A stretch of DNA of 64,000 nt from Polaribacter tangerinus (GCF_038024095.1 NZ_CP150668.1:62001-126000); one strand, 5' to 3'; counted from the first letter of the stretch, positions 1 to 9,441 are shown. Program-made: numbers and translations. Notes: generated by a model not told the origin, from the letters alone.

Positions 1-1302
1 AAGTCCGTGTGCATATCCACCAGATTTTCCTTGGTAAGCAAAAGATGCTTCTCCAGAAATGTAATATCTTTTAGTGATATCGTAATTTATCTTAACCGCT
101 ATTTGTTGCAAATCGCTACTTGGAATACCAAATTTTGCCACATCAAAATACGTTTGGTGTTGAGCACTTATTTCCATTCCTTGTGTTTTAATTTCACTAA
201 ATTTTTCTGAAGTAATAGGGTCTTTTATTCCACCACTTAAACCGTAATATTTTAATCCAAAACCAGCAGTATATGCTTCAAAAGTACCACCAATAGCTCT
301 ATGATATCCACCATGAACGCTCAAACCAAAATTATCTGTAATTCGAATATCTGCTCCTGCACTAGGATACATGGTTAAACCACCTTCTTGATAAATTCTT
401 CCTCCTGCACCACCAATACCAAATTTTCCAAATACATTTAAGTATTTTGTTGATATAAAGTTTTTACCAGCACCAATAAACAAGTCCATAAATCCAGAAA
501 TTAATCCACTGTACATAGTATCTACATGTGCATATATAAAAGCATTTTCATTTAAATAGCGTTGGTATTCAAAACCGATAATATATAATGTATTTCTAAT
601 GGATTTATTTCCTTGGTAGGAATCTGTTCTGGAATCTCCTACAGGAAAGAAATAGTCAAATTTTACTTGTTGTACAGTTTTTACAGCAGGTTTTTTCCAA
701 AAATTGTCTGTAGCGATATTGTCTATCATAAACTCTAATTGCGCATCTTCATAAGACGCAGCTCTAAGAGTACTTGGAATTTCTACAAAAAAAGAGATAT
801 TATCATTTTTAATGAATCCTGTAAAAAAGTCTACATTCCCATATTGTACACCAAAAGAATAATTTTCTTTTTTGTATTGCAAGCCTATATTTGAGTATAC
901 TATACCACCGCCATCAACCAAAACTCTGTAGCCTCCACCGCCACCAAAGTGAACGTTTGCATCGAAATATAAGTTTTTGTATATTTTTTTATTAACTCCT
1001 AAATTAACTCCTAATGTAAACAAGCCTCCTTGATCTCCGGTTACGGCAAAATGCATTCCGGCACCTGTATATAGCCAACTGTTTAAAGGGACATTATAGT
1101 TTATACCCACTAAACCCATGGTAGGTTTTAACTGAAACCCATTTCCATAAATGTTTTGTTCGTCGGGCATATGAACTGTGGTGTAGTTTAATCGAATACT
1201 GTTATTTAACTCTCTGGTGTTTAATTGTGAATACGATTTTTTAGTTTGAGAAAAACTAGCAAAATTGATAAAAATCAATACTATTAGGAATTGCTTTTTC
1301 AT
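1..1302 (-). CDS. Putative outer-membrane beta-barrel protein (3' end outside window)
   Basis: I do not recognise a named family. The reading frame starts at ATG 1302-1300 and stays open for 434 codons to the window edge, so the C-terminus is missing. Residues 1-19 (MKKQFLIVLIFINFASFSQ) are a clear signal peptide. The rest is rich in Gly, Tyr, Phe and Asn with alternating hydrophobic residues, and has a five-glycine run near residue 125, as expected of an outer-membrane beta-barrel. The gene begins 4 nt after the prfC stop codon on the same strand, so it is probably cotranscribed with prfC. Export to the outer membrane is inferred from composition; no ligand or enzymatic motif is visible. Confidence 0.7.
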   Translation of the reverse strand, partial: MKKQFLIVLIFINFASFSQTKKSYSQLNTRELNNSIRLNYTTVHMPDEQNIYGNGFQLKPTMGLVGINYNVPLNSWLYTGAGMHFAVTGDQGGLFTLGVNLGVNKKIYKNLYFDANVHFGGGGGYRVLVDGGGIVYSNIGLQYKKENYSFGVQYGNVDFFTGFIKNDNISFFVEIPSTLRAASYEDAQLEFMIDNIATDNFWKKPAVKTVQQVKFDYFFPVGDSRTDSYQGNKSIRNTLYIIGFEYQRYLNENAFIYAHVDTMYSGLISGFMDLFIGAGKNFISTKYLNVFGKFGIGGAGGRIYQEGGLTMYPSAGADIRITDNFGLSVHGGYHRAIGGTFEAYTAGFGLKYYGLSGGIKDPITSEKFSEIKTQGMEISAQHQTYFDVAKFGIPSSDLQQIAVKINYDITKRYYISGEASFAYQGKSGGYAHGL

Positions 1303-1306
1303 TGTA

Positions 1307-2899
1307 TTATTTATTAAATTCGCTTGTAAAATGAAGGTTTACAGTAGGATATTTACTTTTTGTCATTTGTATAGTAAATTCAGAGTCTGCTAAAAATACA
1401 AGCTGACCTTGTTTGTCTTTTGCTAAGTAACGTTGTTTTACACGTTTAAATTCTTTAAACTCCTCGTTTTTATGGTCTTGAGGTTCTACCCAACACGCTT
1501 TGTAAACACTTAAATTTTCGTAAGAACATTTTGCACCATATTCATGTTCTAAACGATACTGAATTACCTCATACTGAAGTGCACCAACAGTTCCTATTAC
1601 TTTTCTACCATTAATATCTAATGTAAATAGTTGAGCAACACCTTCATCCATTAATTGATCTAAACCTTTGTATAGCTGCTTAGACTTCATCGGATCTGCA
1701 TTATTTACATATCTAAAATGTTCTGGCGAAAAACTTGGAATTCCTTTAAAGTTTAATTGCTCGCCTTCTGTAAGTGTATCACCAATTTTAAAATTTCCGG
1801 TATCGTGAATACCAACAATATCACCAGGGTATGATTCTTCTACAATTTCCTTTTTCTCTGCAAAAAATGCATTCGGACTAGAAAATTTTACTTTTTTACC
1901 ATTTCTTACATGAAGGTATGGTGCGTTTCTTTTAAAAATACCAGAAACAATTTTAATAAAAGCGAGTCTGTCTCTATGCTTAGGATCCATGTTTGCATGA
2001 ATTTTAAACACAAAACCGGTTAGTTTCTTTTCTTTTGAATCTACCAAACGCTCTTCTGCTTTTTTTGGTTGAGGCGAAGGGGCAATTTCTATAAAGGCAT
2101 CTAATAATTCTTTAACACCAAAATTATTTAAGGCCGATCCGAAAAATACAGGCTGTAAAGAACCGTCTAAATATTCTTCTCTGTTAAACTCTGGGTATAC
2201 TTCTCCAATCAGTTCTATTTCTTCGCGAAGTGTTTCGGCGGCTTTATTACCAATAATAGATTCTAATTCGGGGTTTGCCAAATCATCAAATTCAATACCC
2301 TCTGAAATTGCAGTTTTATTATCACCAGAAAATAAATTTAGTTTCTTTTCCCAAATATTATATATTCCTTTAAAATCGTATCCCATTCCAATAGGAAAAC
2401 TCATAGGAGTAACGTGCAAACCTAATTTTTGCTCAACTTCATCTAATAAATCGAAAGCGTCTTTACCTTCTCTATCTAATTTATTTATAAAAACGAGCAT
2501 TGGTATGCTTCTCATTCTACAAACTTCTACTAATTTTTCTGTTTGTGGTTCTACACCTTTAGCTACATCAATTACTACAATTACACTGTCTACAGCAGTT
2601 AAAGTTCTAAATGTATCCTCTGCAAAGTCTTTATGACCGGGCGTATCTAAGATGTTTATTTTTTTATCTTTATAAATAAATGCTAGTACAGAAGTGGCCA
2701 CAGAAATACCACGCTGACGCTCTATTTCCATAAAATCGGAGGTAGCTCCTTTCTTTATTTTATTGTTTTTAACAGCACCAGCCTCTTGTATTGCTCCACC
2801 AAAAAGTAACAGTTTTTCTGTTAGGGTTGTTTTTCCAGCATCTGGATGCGAAATGATACCAAAAGTTCGTCGTCGTTTTATTTCCTCTAAAAAGCTCAT
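1307..2899 (-). CDS. prfC: Peptide chain release factor 3
   Basis: RF3 is the translational GTPase that removes RF1/RF2 from the ribosome after peptide release. The 530-aa product has the usual RF3 length. The GTPase motifs are in order: P-loop HPDAGKTT (18-25), switch I RQRGISV (61-67), DTPGH (85-89) and NKLD (139-142). A domain II/III region follows that contains RF3-type stretches such as the FVFKIHANMDPKHRDR segment, which separates it from EF-G and LepA. The start is ATG 2899, 17 nt after a TATATTTG -7 box on the same strand. A predicted outer-membrane protein follows 4 nt after the stop codon. Confidence 0.97.
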   Translation of the reverse strand: MSFLEEIKRRRTFGIISHPDAGKTTLTEKLLLFGGAIQEAGAVKNNKIKKGATSDFMEIERQRGISVATSVLAFIYKDKKINILDTPGHKDFAEDTFRTLTAVDSVIVVIDVAKGVEPQTEKLVEVCRMRSIPMLVFINKLDREGKDAFDLLDEVEQKLGLHVTPMSFPIGMGYDFKGIYNIWEKKLNLFSGDNKTAISEGIEFDDLANPELESIIGNKAAETLREEIELIGEVYPEFNREEYLDGSLQPVFFGSALNNFGVKELLDAFIEIAPSPQPKKAEERLVDSKEKKLTGFVFKIHANMDPKHRDRLAFIKIVSGIFKRNAPYLHVRNGKKVKFSSPNAFFAEKKEIVEESYPGDIVGIHDTGNFKIGDTLTEGEQLNFKGIPSFSPEHFRYVNNADPMKSKQLYKGLDQLMDEGVAQLFTLDINGRKVIGTVGALQYEVIQYRLEHEYGAKCSYENLSVYKACWVEPQDHKNEEFKEFKRVKQRYLAKDKQGQLVFLADSEFTIQMTKSKYPTVNLHFTSEFNK

Positions 2900-2916
2900 C
2901 TACAAAATTTGAGCTG

Positions 2917-2924
2917 CAAATATA
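2917..2924 (-). promoter_or_regulatory. -7 promoter box upstream of prfC
   Basis: Read on the minus strand this is TATATTTG, an exact match to the Bacteroidota sigma-factor -7 consensus TAnnTTTG. It ends 17 nt before the prfC ATG. No convincing -33 TTG was assigned. Confidence 0.5.
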
Positions 2925-3066
2925 GGTTTTATTCTATAATTTAAAGAGAGAATTAATGTGCTTTGCTATTCAAAAAGGAGCAGTAATTTTTATGAATTAC
3001 ATTATTTTGGCACTTATAAACTTTAAAGGATATGTAAATGTATGTTGTAAAAAAAGAAAACCATAT

Positions 3067-3774
3067 TTAATCTATTATTTCAATGGTCATTCGAATATCT
3101 TCTGTGGGCCATTCGTCTCTTCCAACAGGTACTTTAGATATTTTATCCATCGTGTCGAAACCAGCAATAACTTCGCCAAAAACGGTATGTTCATTGTTTA
3201 AGTGATGAGCGCCAGAACGACTGTGAACAATGTAAAATTCGAATGGATTAGATTTTTTATACGGATTATTTTCCCATTCTCTGGTGGCTGCAAGCGCACC
3301 ATATTTATGAGTTCGATGTTTTTTAAATTCAGGATCTAAAGTGTAATTTCCATAGAGTCTTCTCTGATTCTGAGTATAAGTCTCGTCTGAATTTCCACCT
3401 TGTATTACAAAGTTTTTGGCAACCCTGTATATTTCTGTAGTATTAAAATACTTTATTTTAGTTAAAAAAATAAAGTTAGCTCTGTGTATGGGAACATCAT
3501 CATAAAGTCGAATTTTAATATTTCCAAATTTAGTTTTTATGATCACTTTATTTTCTAAATGCTGTTTTCCGTAAGCAGTAAAAAAATTATTGACATTCTC
3601 TTTATTTAAGCTATCCCAACGTTTTTGAACTTGTTTTATTTCTTTTTTTTGAGATTCTTTCTTAGTGAAAATAGTATCCGTATTAATAAACTTTTCTTTT
3701 ACAACCACTTCTTTTTTACATTGAAAAAATGTGTACAATACAATAAGTAGAAATAGGGTGGTAAATTTTTTCAT
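3067..3774 (-). CDS. Cyclophilin-type peptidyl-prolyl cis-trans isomerase, lipoprotein
   Basis: This is a periplasmic or outer-membrane-anchored prolyl isomerase that would assist folding of exported proteins. Residues 1-18 are a hydrophobic signal and Cys19 (YTFFQC) is a probable lipidation site. A charged linker leads to a cyclophilin domain from about residue 77 (VIIKTKFGNIKIRLYDD). That domain contains the FVIQGG core and the terminal block HTVFGEVIAGFDTMDKI. The start ATG 3774 lies only 4 nt after a TATATTTG -7 box shared in a divergent region with idi. The fold is clear; the substrate is unknown. Confidence 0.9.
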   Translation of the reverse strand: MKKFTTLFLLIVLYTFFQCKKEVVVKEKFINTDTIFTKKESQKKEIKQVQKRWDSLNKENVNNFFTAYGKQHLENKVIIKTKFGNIKIRLYDDVPIHRANFIFLTKIKYFNTTEIYRVAKNFVIQGGNSDETYTQNQRRLYGNYTLDPEFKKHRTHKYGALAATREWENNPYKKSNPFEFYIVHSRSGAHHLNNEHTVFGEVIAGFDTMDKISKVPVGRDEWPTEDIRMTIEIID

Positions 3775-3778
3775 TTTT

Positions 3779-3786
3779 CAAATATA
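3779..3786 (-). promoter_or_regulatory. -7 promoter box of the cyclophilin gene
   Basis: The minus-strand sequence TATATTTG matches TAnnTTTG exactly and leaves just 4 nt before the ATG at 3774. A transcript starting the usual few bases downstream would have almost no leader. Confidence 0.55.
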
Positions 3787-3861
3787 AATCATCAAAATAA
3801 AAGAATAAAAAAAATGAATTGATTTAATATTTTTTTAGGCTTTATTGCTATTTCTATTTCT

Positions 3862-3869
3862 TATTTTTG
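3862..3869 (+). promoter_or_regulatory. -7 promoter box of idi
   Basis: TATTTTTG matches TAnnTTTG and ends 5 nt before the chosen idi ATG at 3875. It lies downstream of the alternative TTG start at 3845 and therefore argues against that start. Confidence 0.55.
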
Positions 3870-3874
3870 TAACA

Positions 3875-4393
3875 ATGAAAGAACAAGTTATTTTAGTAGA
3901 CACTAAAGATACCCCAATCGGTTTAATGGAAAAAATCGAGGCGCATGAAAAAGCGCTTTTGCACAGAGCATTTTCTGTATTTATATTTAATGATAAAGGT
4001 GAGTTAATGCTGCAACAAAGAGCCGCATCTAAATATCATTCTCCTTTGTTATGGACAAATACTTGTTGTTCACATCAAAGAGATGGAGAAACAAATATAG
4101 CCGCAGGAAAAAGAAGGTTGCAAGAAGAAATGGGATTTGTAACCGACCTAAAAGAAGTGTTTTCTTTTATTTATAAAGCTCCTTTTGATAATGGTTTAAC
4201 AGAGCATGAGTATGACCACGTAATGGTTGGGCACTTTAACGGAAAACCAATTCTTAACAAAGACGAAGCAGAGAACTACAAATGGATGTCTTTAGAAGAT
4301 GTAAAAAAGGATATTGCTATGCAACCATCAATTTATACTGAATGGTTTAAAATTATTTTTGACAAATCATACGAAAAACTAAAAAATGCCTAA
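3875..4393 (+). CDS. idi: Isopentenyl-diphosphate Delta-isomerase, type I
   Basis: The enzyme interconverts isopentenyl and dimethylallyl diphosphate in the cytoplasm for isoprenoid synthesis. The 172-aa protein is a Nudix-fold type I isomerase. The catalytic cysteine is Cys65 in WTNTCCSH and the acid is Glu112 in TEHEYDHV. Metal-binding histidines are at 24, 30 and 67, and the Nudix-like helix is AAGKRRLQEEMGF. The start ATG 3875 is preferred over a TTG at 3845, because the latter adds ten hydrophobic residues foreign to the family and lies upstream of the -7 box. queD overlaps its 3' end by 8 nt, which suggests a two-gene operon. Confidence 0.96.
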   Translation: MKEQVILVDTKDTPIGLMEKIEAHEKALLHRAFSVFIFNDKGELMLQQRAASKYHSPLLWTNTCCSHQRDGETNIAAGKRRLQEEMGFVTDLKEVFSFIYKAPFDNGLTEHEYDHVMVGHFNGKPILNKDEAENYKWMSLEDVKKDIAMQPSIYTEWFKIIFDKSYEKLKNA

Positions 4394-4799
4394 AGTTACC
4401 GTTCATAGAAAAGCACATTTTAATGCTGCACATAGATTGTATAGAAAAGATTGGTCTGACCAAAAAAACTTTGAAGTTTTTAATAAGTGTAGTAATCCTA
4501 ACTTTCATGGCCATAATTATGAACTAATTGTTTCTTTAACTGGAGAGATAGATATAGAAACGGGTTATGTATATGATTTAGGTATCCTTAAAAACTTTAT
4601 AAAGTCTGAAATAGAGGAGGCTTTCGACCATAAAAACTTAAATTTAGAGGTTCCAGAGTTTAAAGAATTAAATCCTACAGCAGAAAATATTAGCGTAGTT
4701 ACTTATAATAAACTTAGACGTTTATTGCCCAAACATCTCGATTTAAAAGTAACATTGTACGAAACACCTAGAAATTTTGTTACTTATTCTGGGGAATAA
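4386..4799 (+). CDS. queD: 6-pyruvoyl-tetrahydropterin synthase / 6-carboxytetrahydropterin synthase family (QueD-like)
   Basis: This family uses 7,8-dihydroneopterin triphosphate. QueD members make 6-carboxytetrahydropterin for queuosine, and PTPS members make 6-pyruvoyltetrahydropterin. Zinc ligands are His16 (HFNAAH), His41 and His43 (HGHNY). The catalytic cysteine candidate is Cys35 (NKCSNPNFHGHNY). DHKNLN (81-86), PTAEN and ETP (126-128) complete the active site. The 137-aa length is normal. The gene overlaps the end of idi by 8 nt and is followed by a bidirectional terminator. Which of the two pterin reactions it performs cannot be settled from sequence reading alone. Confidence 0.88.
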   Translation: MPKVTVHRKAHFNAAHRLYRKDWSDQKNFEVFNKCSNPNFHGHNYELIVSLTGEIDIETGYVYDLGILKNFIKSEIEEAFDHKNLNLEVPEFKELNPTAENISVVTYNKLRRLLPKHLDLKVTLYETPRNFVTYSGE

Positions 4800-4825
4800 A
4801 TTTAATATATACTGTTTTTAAAAAA

Positions 4826-4855
4826 TAAAAAACCTCGTTAAAACGAGGTTTTTTA
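4826..4855. terminator. Bidirectional intrinsic terminator between queD and the M1 peptidase
   Basis: The stem AACCTCG (4831-4837) pairs with CGAGGTT (4844-4850) around a 6-nt loop. An A-run precedes it and a T-run follows it. It can therefore end transcripts from both convergent genes. Confidence 0.85.
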
Positions 4856-4878
4856 TTTAACATTTAATTGGTGTACAA

Positions 4879-7083
4879 TTAATTTTTCTGTTTGTTTTTA
4901 AACTCACTAAATTTATCACCTTCCTTTTTAGGCCAATTATTGTTCGACGTATCAACATCTGCAGTTTCAAAATCTGGATCTACTACTATGCTTTTAATTT
5001 CTTTTGTAGAAGCAAATACTCTTTTTGCAGAAGTATCATCTTTCATCCAAATTTGAGCAGGAAAAGTTTCTCTTTTGGTAGTTCCGTCGGCATAGGTTAA
5101 TTCCACAATTAAAGGCATTACCAAACCTCCTGGCTTTTCAAATTCTACAGAATAAATGTAAGAAGGTACTTCTTTACCATCTGCATATTTATCCATAGCA
5201 TTTGGGTTTGCATCTTCTTTTTTATCTGTAATGTAAACCAAGTCTCCTAAACCATCAAAATATTGTTTGTACTGCTCTTTCAATTTAGCAACTCTTTCAC
5301 TTGGTTTGTCGGTTAAATATAAGGGTTTTACTTCTTTAATACCAATATCTGTAACATCAGTTGTGTAAAACCATCCTCTCCAGAACCAATCTAAATCCAT
5401 ACCAGACGCGTCTTCCATAGAACGGAAAAAGTCTTCTGGGGTTGGGTGTTTAAACATCCATCTTTGAGAGTAAGTTCTAAATGCATGGTCAAATAACTCT
5501 GGACCCATTATTGTTTTTCTTAGAATGTACAAACCAGCAGCAGGCTTTGTGTATGCGTTCGGGCCGAATTGCTTTACATAATCTCCTTGAGACATAATAG
5601 GAGAGAGGTTAGATTGGTCTCCACCCATATACCTAGTTATGTTTTTTGCTGGATTAATAGCAAATAATTCTGGGTCATATTCTAATGAAGCTAAAATTTC
5701 TACAAATGAGTTTAATCCTTCATCCATCCATGTCCACTGTCTTTCATCTGAGTTTACAATCATTGGAAAAAAGTTATGTCCAACTTCATGAACTATTACA
5801 CCAATCATTCCTTTTTTAGTTCTATCAGAATATGTTCCGTCAGGGTTTGGTCTTCCAAAGTTAAAGCAAATCATTGGGTACTCCATTCCTTGTCTTTCAG
5901 AATGCACAGAAACAGCTTTAGAGTATGGATAGTCAAATGTTAATTTAGAATATTCAATTAATGTTGTAGCGACTGCTCTTGTAGAGTGCTCTTCCCATAA
6001 TGGGTTTCCTTCTTTAGGATAAAGAGACGTAGCCATAACAGTTTTACCGTTTATGTTTACAGCCATCGCATCCCAAATATATTTTCTTGAAGTTGCAAAC
6101 GCAAAGTCACGAACTTTGTCAGCTTTAAACGTCCATGTTTTGGTTTTTGTAGAACGTCCTTTTTCTGCTTTTTCAGCTTCTTCTTGCGTTACAATTAAAA
6201 CAGGATTATCGAAAGTTTGTCTTGCTTTTTCAAAACGTTTACGTTGTGTTTTTGTCAATACTTCCTTTTCGTTTTGTAGCGTTCCTGTAGCTTCTACTAT
6301 GTGATCTGCAGGTACAGTTAAGTTAACTAGGTAATCTCCAAATTCTAAAGCAAATTCGCTACGCCCCCAAAATTGCATATTTTGCCAACCTTCCACGTTG
6401 TTATAAACTGCCAATCTAGGAAAAAACTGTGCAATTGTGTAGTTGTTGTTTCCATCAGGAAACGTTTCTAAACCTGAACGCCCACCATCTTTGTTGATGT
6501 CGTTTATTAGGTAGTTCCAAGAAATACTGAATTCGAATTTTTTACCAGGAGCTAACGGCTGTGGTAAATTGATTCGCATCATTGTTCTATTGATGAAGTG
6601 AGATAAAGGTTTACCGTCTGTTTCTACTTTAGTAATGTTGTAGCCAAAGCCTTTTTTTTCACCCATGTATGAACTTTTAAAGTTTTCTGGTGTTACAAAA
6701 GGAGCAGCACTATTAGACTGTGCCAAAGGTGTTTTAGAGTCATCTGCTCTCATGTTTTGGTCTAATTGTACCCACAAGTACTCTAAATGATCTTTAGAAT
6801 TGTTGTGATAGGTAATTTTTTCATCACCGTAAATTCTGTTTGCACTTTCGTCTAAACGAATGTCCATTACATAATCTACTTTTTGTTGTGTGTACTGATG
6901 ACCTGGTGCACCCGAAGCAGCATGTTGATCATTAGGAGTTGCGAAAAGATCTTTTAGTTGCCTAAACTTGTTTTCATCGGTGTGACCTTGTTGTGTTTTC
7001 TTTTTTTCTTTTACTTGTTCTTGAGCAATGGCTGAAAAACTAATAAAGAAAAGTGAAAATACGAATAAAGAAAGTTTTTTCAT
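4879..7083 (-). CDS. M1 family metallopeptidase (paralogue 1)
   Basis: This is an exported zinc aminopeptidase-like protein of 734 aa. A signal peptide covers residues 1-20 (ending FSAIAQ). The gluzincin motif HEVGH is at 432-436 with the third zinc ligand Glu455 18 residues later, inside the block WTWMDEGLNSF. The GxMEN exopeptidase motif of classical aminopeptidase N is not obvious; the equivalent region reads GMEYPMICF. The upstream neighbour is a close paralogue (7286-9415). That gene has its own terminator before this one, so the two are a tandem duplication rather than one obligatory transcript. The substrate is unknown; protein or peptide degradation for nutrition is inference. Confidence 0.93.
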   Translation of the reverse strand: MKKLSLFVFSLFFISFSAIAQEQVKEKKKTQQGHTDENKFRQLKDLFATPNDQHAASGAPGHQYTQQKVDYVMDIRLDESANRIYGDEKITYHNNSKDHLEYLWVQLDQNMRADDSKTPLAQSNSAAPFVTPENFKSSYMGEKKGFGYNITKVETDGKPLSHFINRTMMRINLPQPLAPGKKFEFSISWNYLINDINKDGGRSGLETFPDGNNNYTIAQFFPRLAVYNNVEGWQNMQFWGRSEFALEFGDYLVNLTVPADHIVEATGTLQNEKEVLTKTQRKRFEKARQTFDNPVLIVTQEEAEKAEKGRSTKTKTWTFKADKVRDFAFATSRKYIWDAMAVNINGKTVMATSLYPKEGNPLWEEHSTRAVATTLIEYSKLTFDYPYSKAVSVHSERQGMEYPMICFNFGRPNPDGTYSDRTKKGMIGVIVHEVGHNFFPMIVNSDERQWTWMDEGLNSFVEILASLEYDPELFAINPAKNITRYMGGDQSNLSPIMSQGDYVKQFGPNAYTKPAAGLYILRKTIMGPELFDHAFRTYSQRWMFKHPTPEDFFRSMEDASGMDLDWFWRGWFYTTDVTDIGIKEVKPLYLTDKPSERVAKLKEQYKQYFDGLGDLVYITDKKEDANPNAMDKYADGKEVPSYIYSVEFEKPGGLVMPLIVELTYADGTTKRETFPAQIWMKDDTSAKRVFASTKEIKSIVVDPDFETADVDTSNNNWPKKEGDKFSEFKNKQKN

Positions 7084-7227
7084 TTGTTGATATATTTTAT
7101 AATACGCCGACTAATTTAAGAATATAACTGTGATTACTTTAAATTTTGTTAAAATTTAACATTCCTTTATTAATTAATATATCTAAGCATTTAAACTTTA
7201 TAGCTTCTTTATTATTGTTTGTATTGA

Positions 7228-7263
7228 ATAAAAAAAAGCCTTCAACTTTACTGCTGAAGGCTT
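7228..7263 (-). terminator. Intrinsic terminator after M1 paralogue 2
   Basis: AAGCCTTCA (7236-7244) pairs with TGAAGGCTT (7255-7263). Read on the minus strand, the hairpin is followed by a run of T formed by the A-tract at 7228-7237. It lies just past the stop at 7286. Confidence 0.85.
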
Positions 7264-7285
7264 AAATTGATACTATTACAAAGTA

Positions 7286-9415
7286 TTAATTTTTAATATT
7301 CGATTTAAATTTACTAAACTTATCAGTCGTTTTTTTAGGCCAGCTGTTGTTGCTAGTGTCTACATCTGCAGTTTCTAAATCTGGGTCTACTGTTATCGAG
7401 GTTATTTGTTTACGAGAGTTTATTGCTTTGGTAACTTCCTTATCGTTATATCTCCATATTTCAGCAGGATACATTTTTTTATCTTTAGTACCATCCTCGT
7501 ATGTAAACTCTACAATAATTGGCATTACCAAGCCTCCTGGTTTGTTAAATGTAATTTCATAAAAATATTGGTCAGATGCATTTTTAGATTTAGATATTTT
7601 TAAACCTTCAGAGGTGTCTTCAATAAAATTAATGGTGTTTTCATCTTGACTTTCTGCATAGAATTTTTTCACATTTTTAATTCCTATATCAGTTACATCT
7701 GTAGTGTAAAACCATCCTCTCCAAAACCAATCTAAATCTACACTAGAGGCATCTTCCATAGTTCTAAAAAAGTCGGCAGGAGTAGGGTGCTTAAATTTCC
7801 ATCTTTTTGCGTATGTTTTAAATGCATGGTCAAATAATTCTTTACCCATAATAGTTTCTCTAAGCATCCACAAACCTGTGGCTGGTTTACCATAAGCATT
7901 GTTTCCAAAGCTGTAAACATTTTCTCCTTTTGTCATAATAGGAGCTAATGTGGCTTGATCTCCAGCCATATATCTAACAATATTTTTAGGGTATCCTCTA
8001 ACGATAGGGAAATTTGGATCGTAATCTTTTTCTGCCAACATTTCCATAAATGAATTCAATCCTTCATCCATCCAGGTCCATTGTCTTTCATCTGAATTAA
8101 CAATCATAGGAAAAAAATTGTGACCTACTTCATGAATGGTAACTTTTATCATTCTGTATTTTACTCTGTCTGAATAGCCACCATCTGGTAAGTCTGGTCT
8201 TCCTGGGTTAAAGCAAATTTGTGGATATTCCATTCCCATTTGACCATCTACAGAAATTGCTTTGTGGTAAGGGTAATCGAACGTGTATTTAGAATAAGTT
8301 TTTAATGTTTGCGCTACTGCTCTTGTAGAGTGGTCTCCATACAAAGGATTAGCTTCTTTAGAATATAAAGATTCTGCCATTACGGTTTTGCCATTTATAT
8401 CTACAGCCATTGCATCATAAATAAATTTTCTAGAACTGGCAAACGCATAATCTCTTACGTTTTCGGCATAAAATTTCCAAGTTTTTGTTTTCTTAGATTT
8501 GGTTTTTTCGTTTTCTTCTGCCTCTTTTTGTGTTCTTATAATTACCGGATTGTCGAAAGTTTTTCTAGCTTTTTCTAACCTTTTTAATTCCTTTTTAGAA
8601 AAAACTTCTTTAGGATTTTTTAAAACTCCGGTAGCTCCTAGCATATGATCGTCTGGAGTTGTAATATTTACTGTAAAATCTCCAAACTCTAAAGCAAATT
8701 CACTTCGCCCCCAAAATTGGTCGTTTTGCCATCCTTCTACGTTGTCATATACACACAATCTTGGGTAAAATTGTGCAATTACATAATTGTTATTGTTATC
8801 TTCTGCAAAATGCTCGTAACCAGATCTACCACCTTGCGTTCTGTGGTTATTAATATTATACCACCATTTTATATTAAATTGAAATTTTTCTCCTGAAGCT
8901 AATGGTTTAGCTAGGTTAATTCGCATCATGGTTTGGTTTATGGTGTAAGACAACTTACTACCATCTGTATTAGTAACACTTTGTATTTTAAAACCACCAT
9001 CAAAAGGAGCATCTACATAATTCGTTTGAAACCTGTTTTTTGCAATTTTATTAGGAATTTTTGTTGGCTGAATATCAGGAGTTTTTGAGTCGGCAGCTCG
9101 CATATTTTGGTCTAACTGCACCCATAAATAAGCCAAAGTGTCATCGGAGTTGTTATGATAGGTAATACGCTCATCACCATAAATTCTAGTGTTTTCATCA
9201 TCTAGAATTATATTCATTTCATAATCTACTTTTTGCTGCGTATATTTTATACCTGGTGCACCAGAAGCAGTTCTTTGTAAGTTTGGTGTTGGCAAAAGAT
9301 CTTTCATTTGCCTAAACTTATTTTCATTTGTATGTCCTTGTTTTGTAATTTTTTCTTGTGCAAATGCACTTGTAATAAAAACAAGAGATAGGAGGAGTAA
9401 ACCTATTTTTTTCAT
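7286..9415 (-). CDS. M1 family metallopeptidase (paralogue 2)
   Basis: This 709-aa secreted zinc metallopeptidase shares long identical blocks with the downstream paralogue (4879-7083), including GHTNENKFRQ-type N-termini and WTWMDEGLNSF. The signal peptide is residues 1-19 (ending TSAFAQ). HEVGH is at 428-432 and the third ligand is Glu451. The gene begins 26 nt after the stop of the DUF6702-like gene, so the two are probably one transcript, with a terminator immediately after this gene. The linkage suggests a common envelope function, but none can be named. Confidence 0.93.
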   Translation of the reverse strand: MKKIGLLLLSLVFITSAFAQEKITKQGHTNENKFRQMKDLLPTPNLQRTASGAPGIKYTQQKVDYEMNIILDDENTRIYGDERITYHNNSDDTLAYLWVQLDQNMRAADSKTPDIQPTKIPNKIAKNRFQTNYVDAPFDGGFKIQSVTNTDGSKLSYTINQTMMRINLAKPLASGEKFQFNIKWWYNINNHRTQGGRSGYEHFAEDNNNNYVIAQFYPRLCVYDNVEGWQNDQFWGRSEFALEFGDFTVNITTPDDHMLGATGVLKNPKEVFSKKELKRLEKARKTFDNPVIIRTQKEAEENEKTKSKKTKTWKFYAENVRDYAFASSRKFIYDAMAVDINGKTVMAESLYSKEANPLYGDHSTRAVAQTLKTYSKYTFDYPYHKAISVDGQMGMEYPQICFNPGRPDLPDGGYSDRVKYRMIKVTIHEVGHNFFPMIVNSDERQWTWMDEGLNSFMEMLAEKDYDPNFPIVRGYPKNIVRYMAGDQATLAPIMTKGENVYSFGNNAYGKPATGLWMLRETIMGKELFDHAFKTYAKRWKFKHPTPADFFRTMEDASSVDLDWFWRGWFYTTDVTDIGIKNVKKFYAESQDENTINFIEDTSEGLKISKSKNASDQYFYEITFNKPGGLVMPIIVEFTYEDGTKDKKMYPAEIWRYNDKEVTKAINSRKQITSITVDPDLETADVDTSNNSWPKKTTDKFSKFKSNIKN

Positions 9416-9441
9416 AATTTGAATGTTTATTTGTTGATTTA

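Noticed and set aside
6053..6304. Plus-strand open frame inside the first M1 peptidase gene
   Set aside because: It is antisense to a conserved catalytic protein, has no recognisable family and no promoter box; it is chance.
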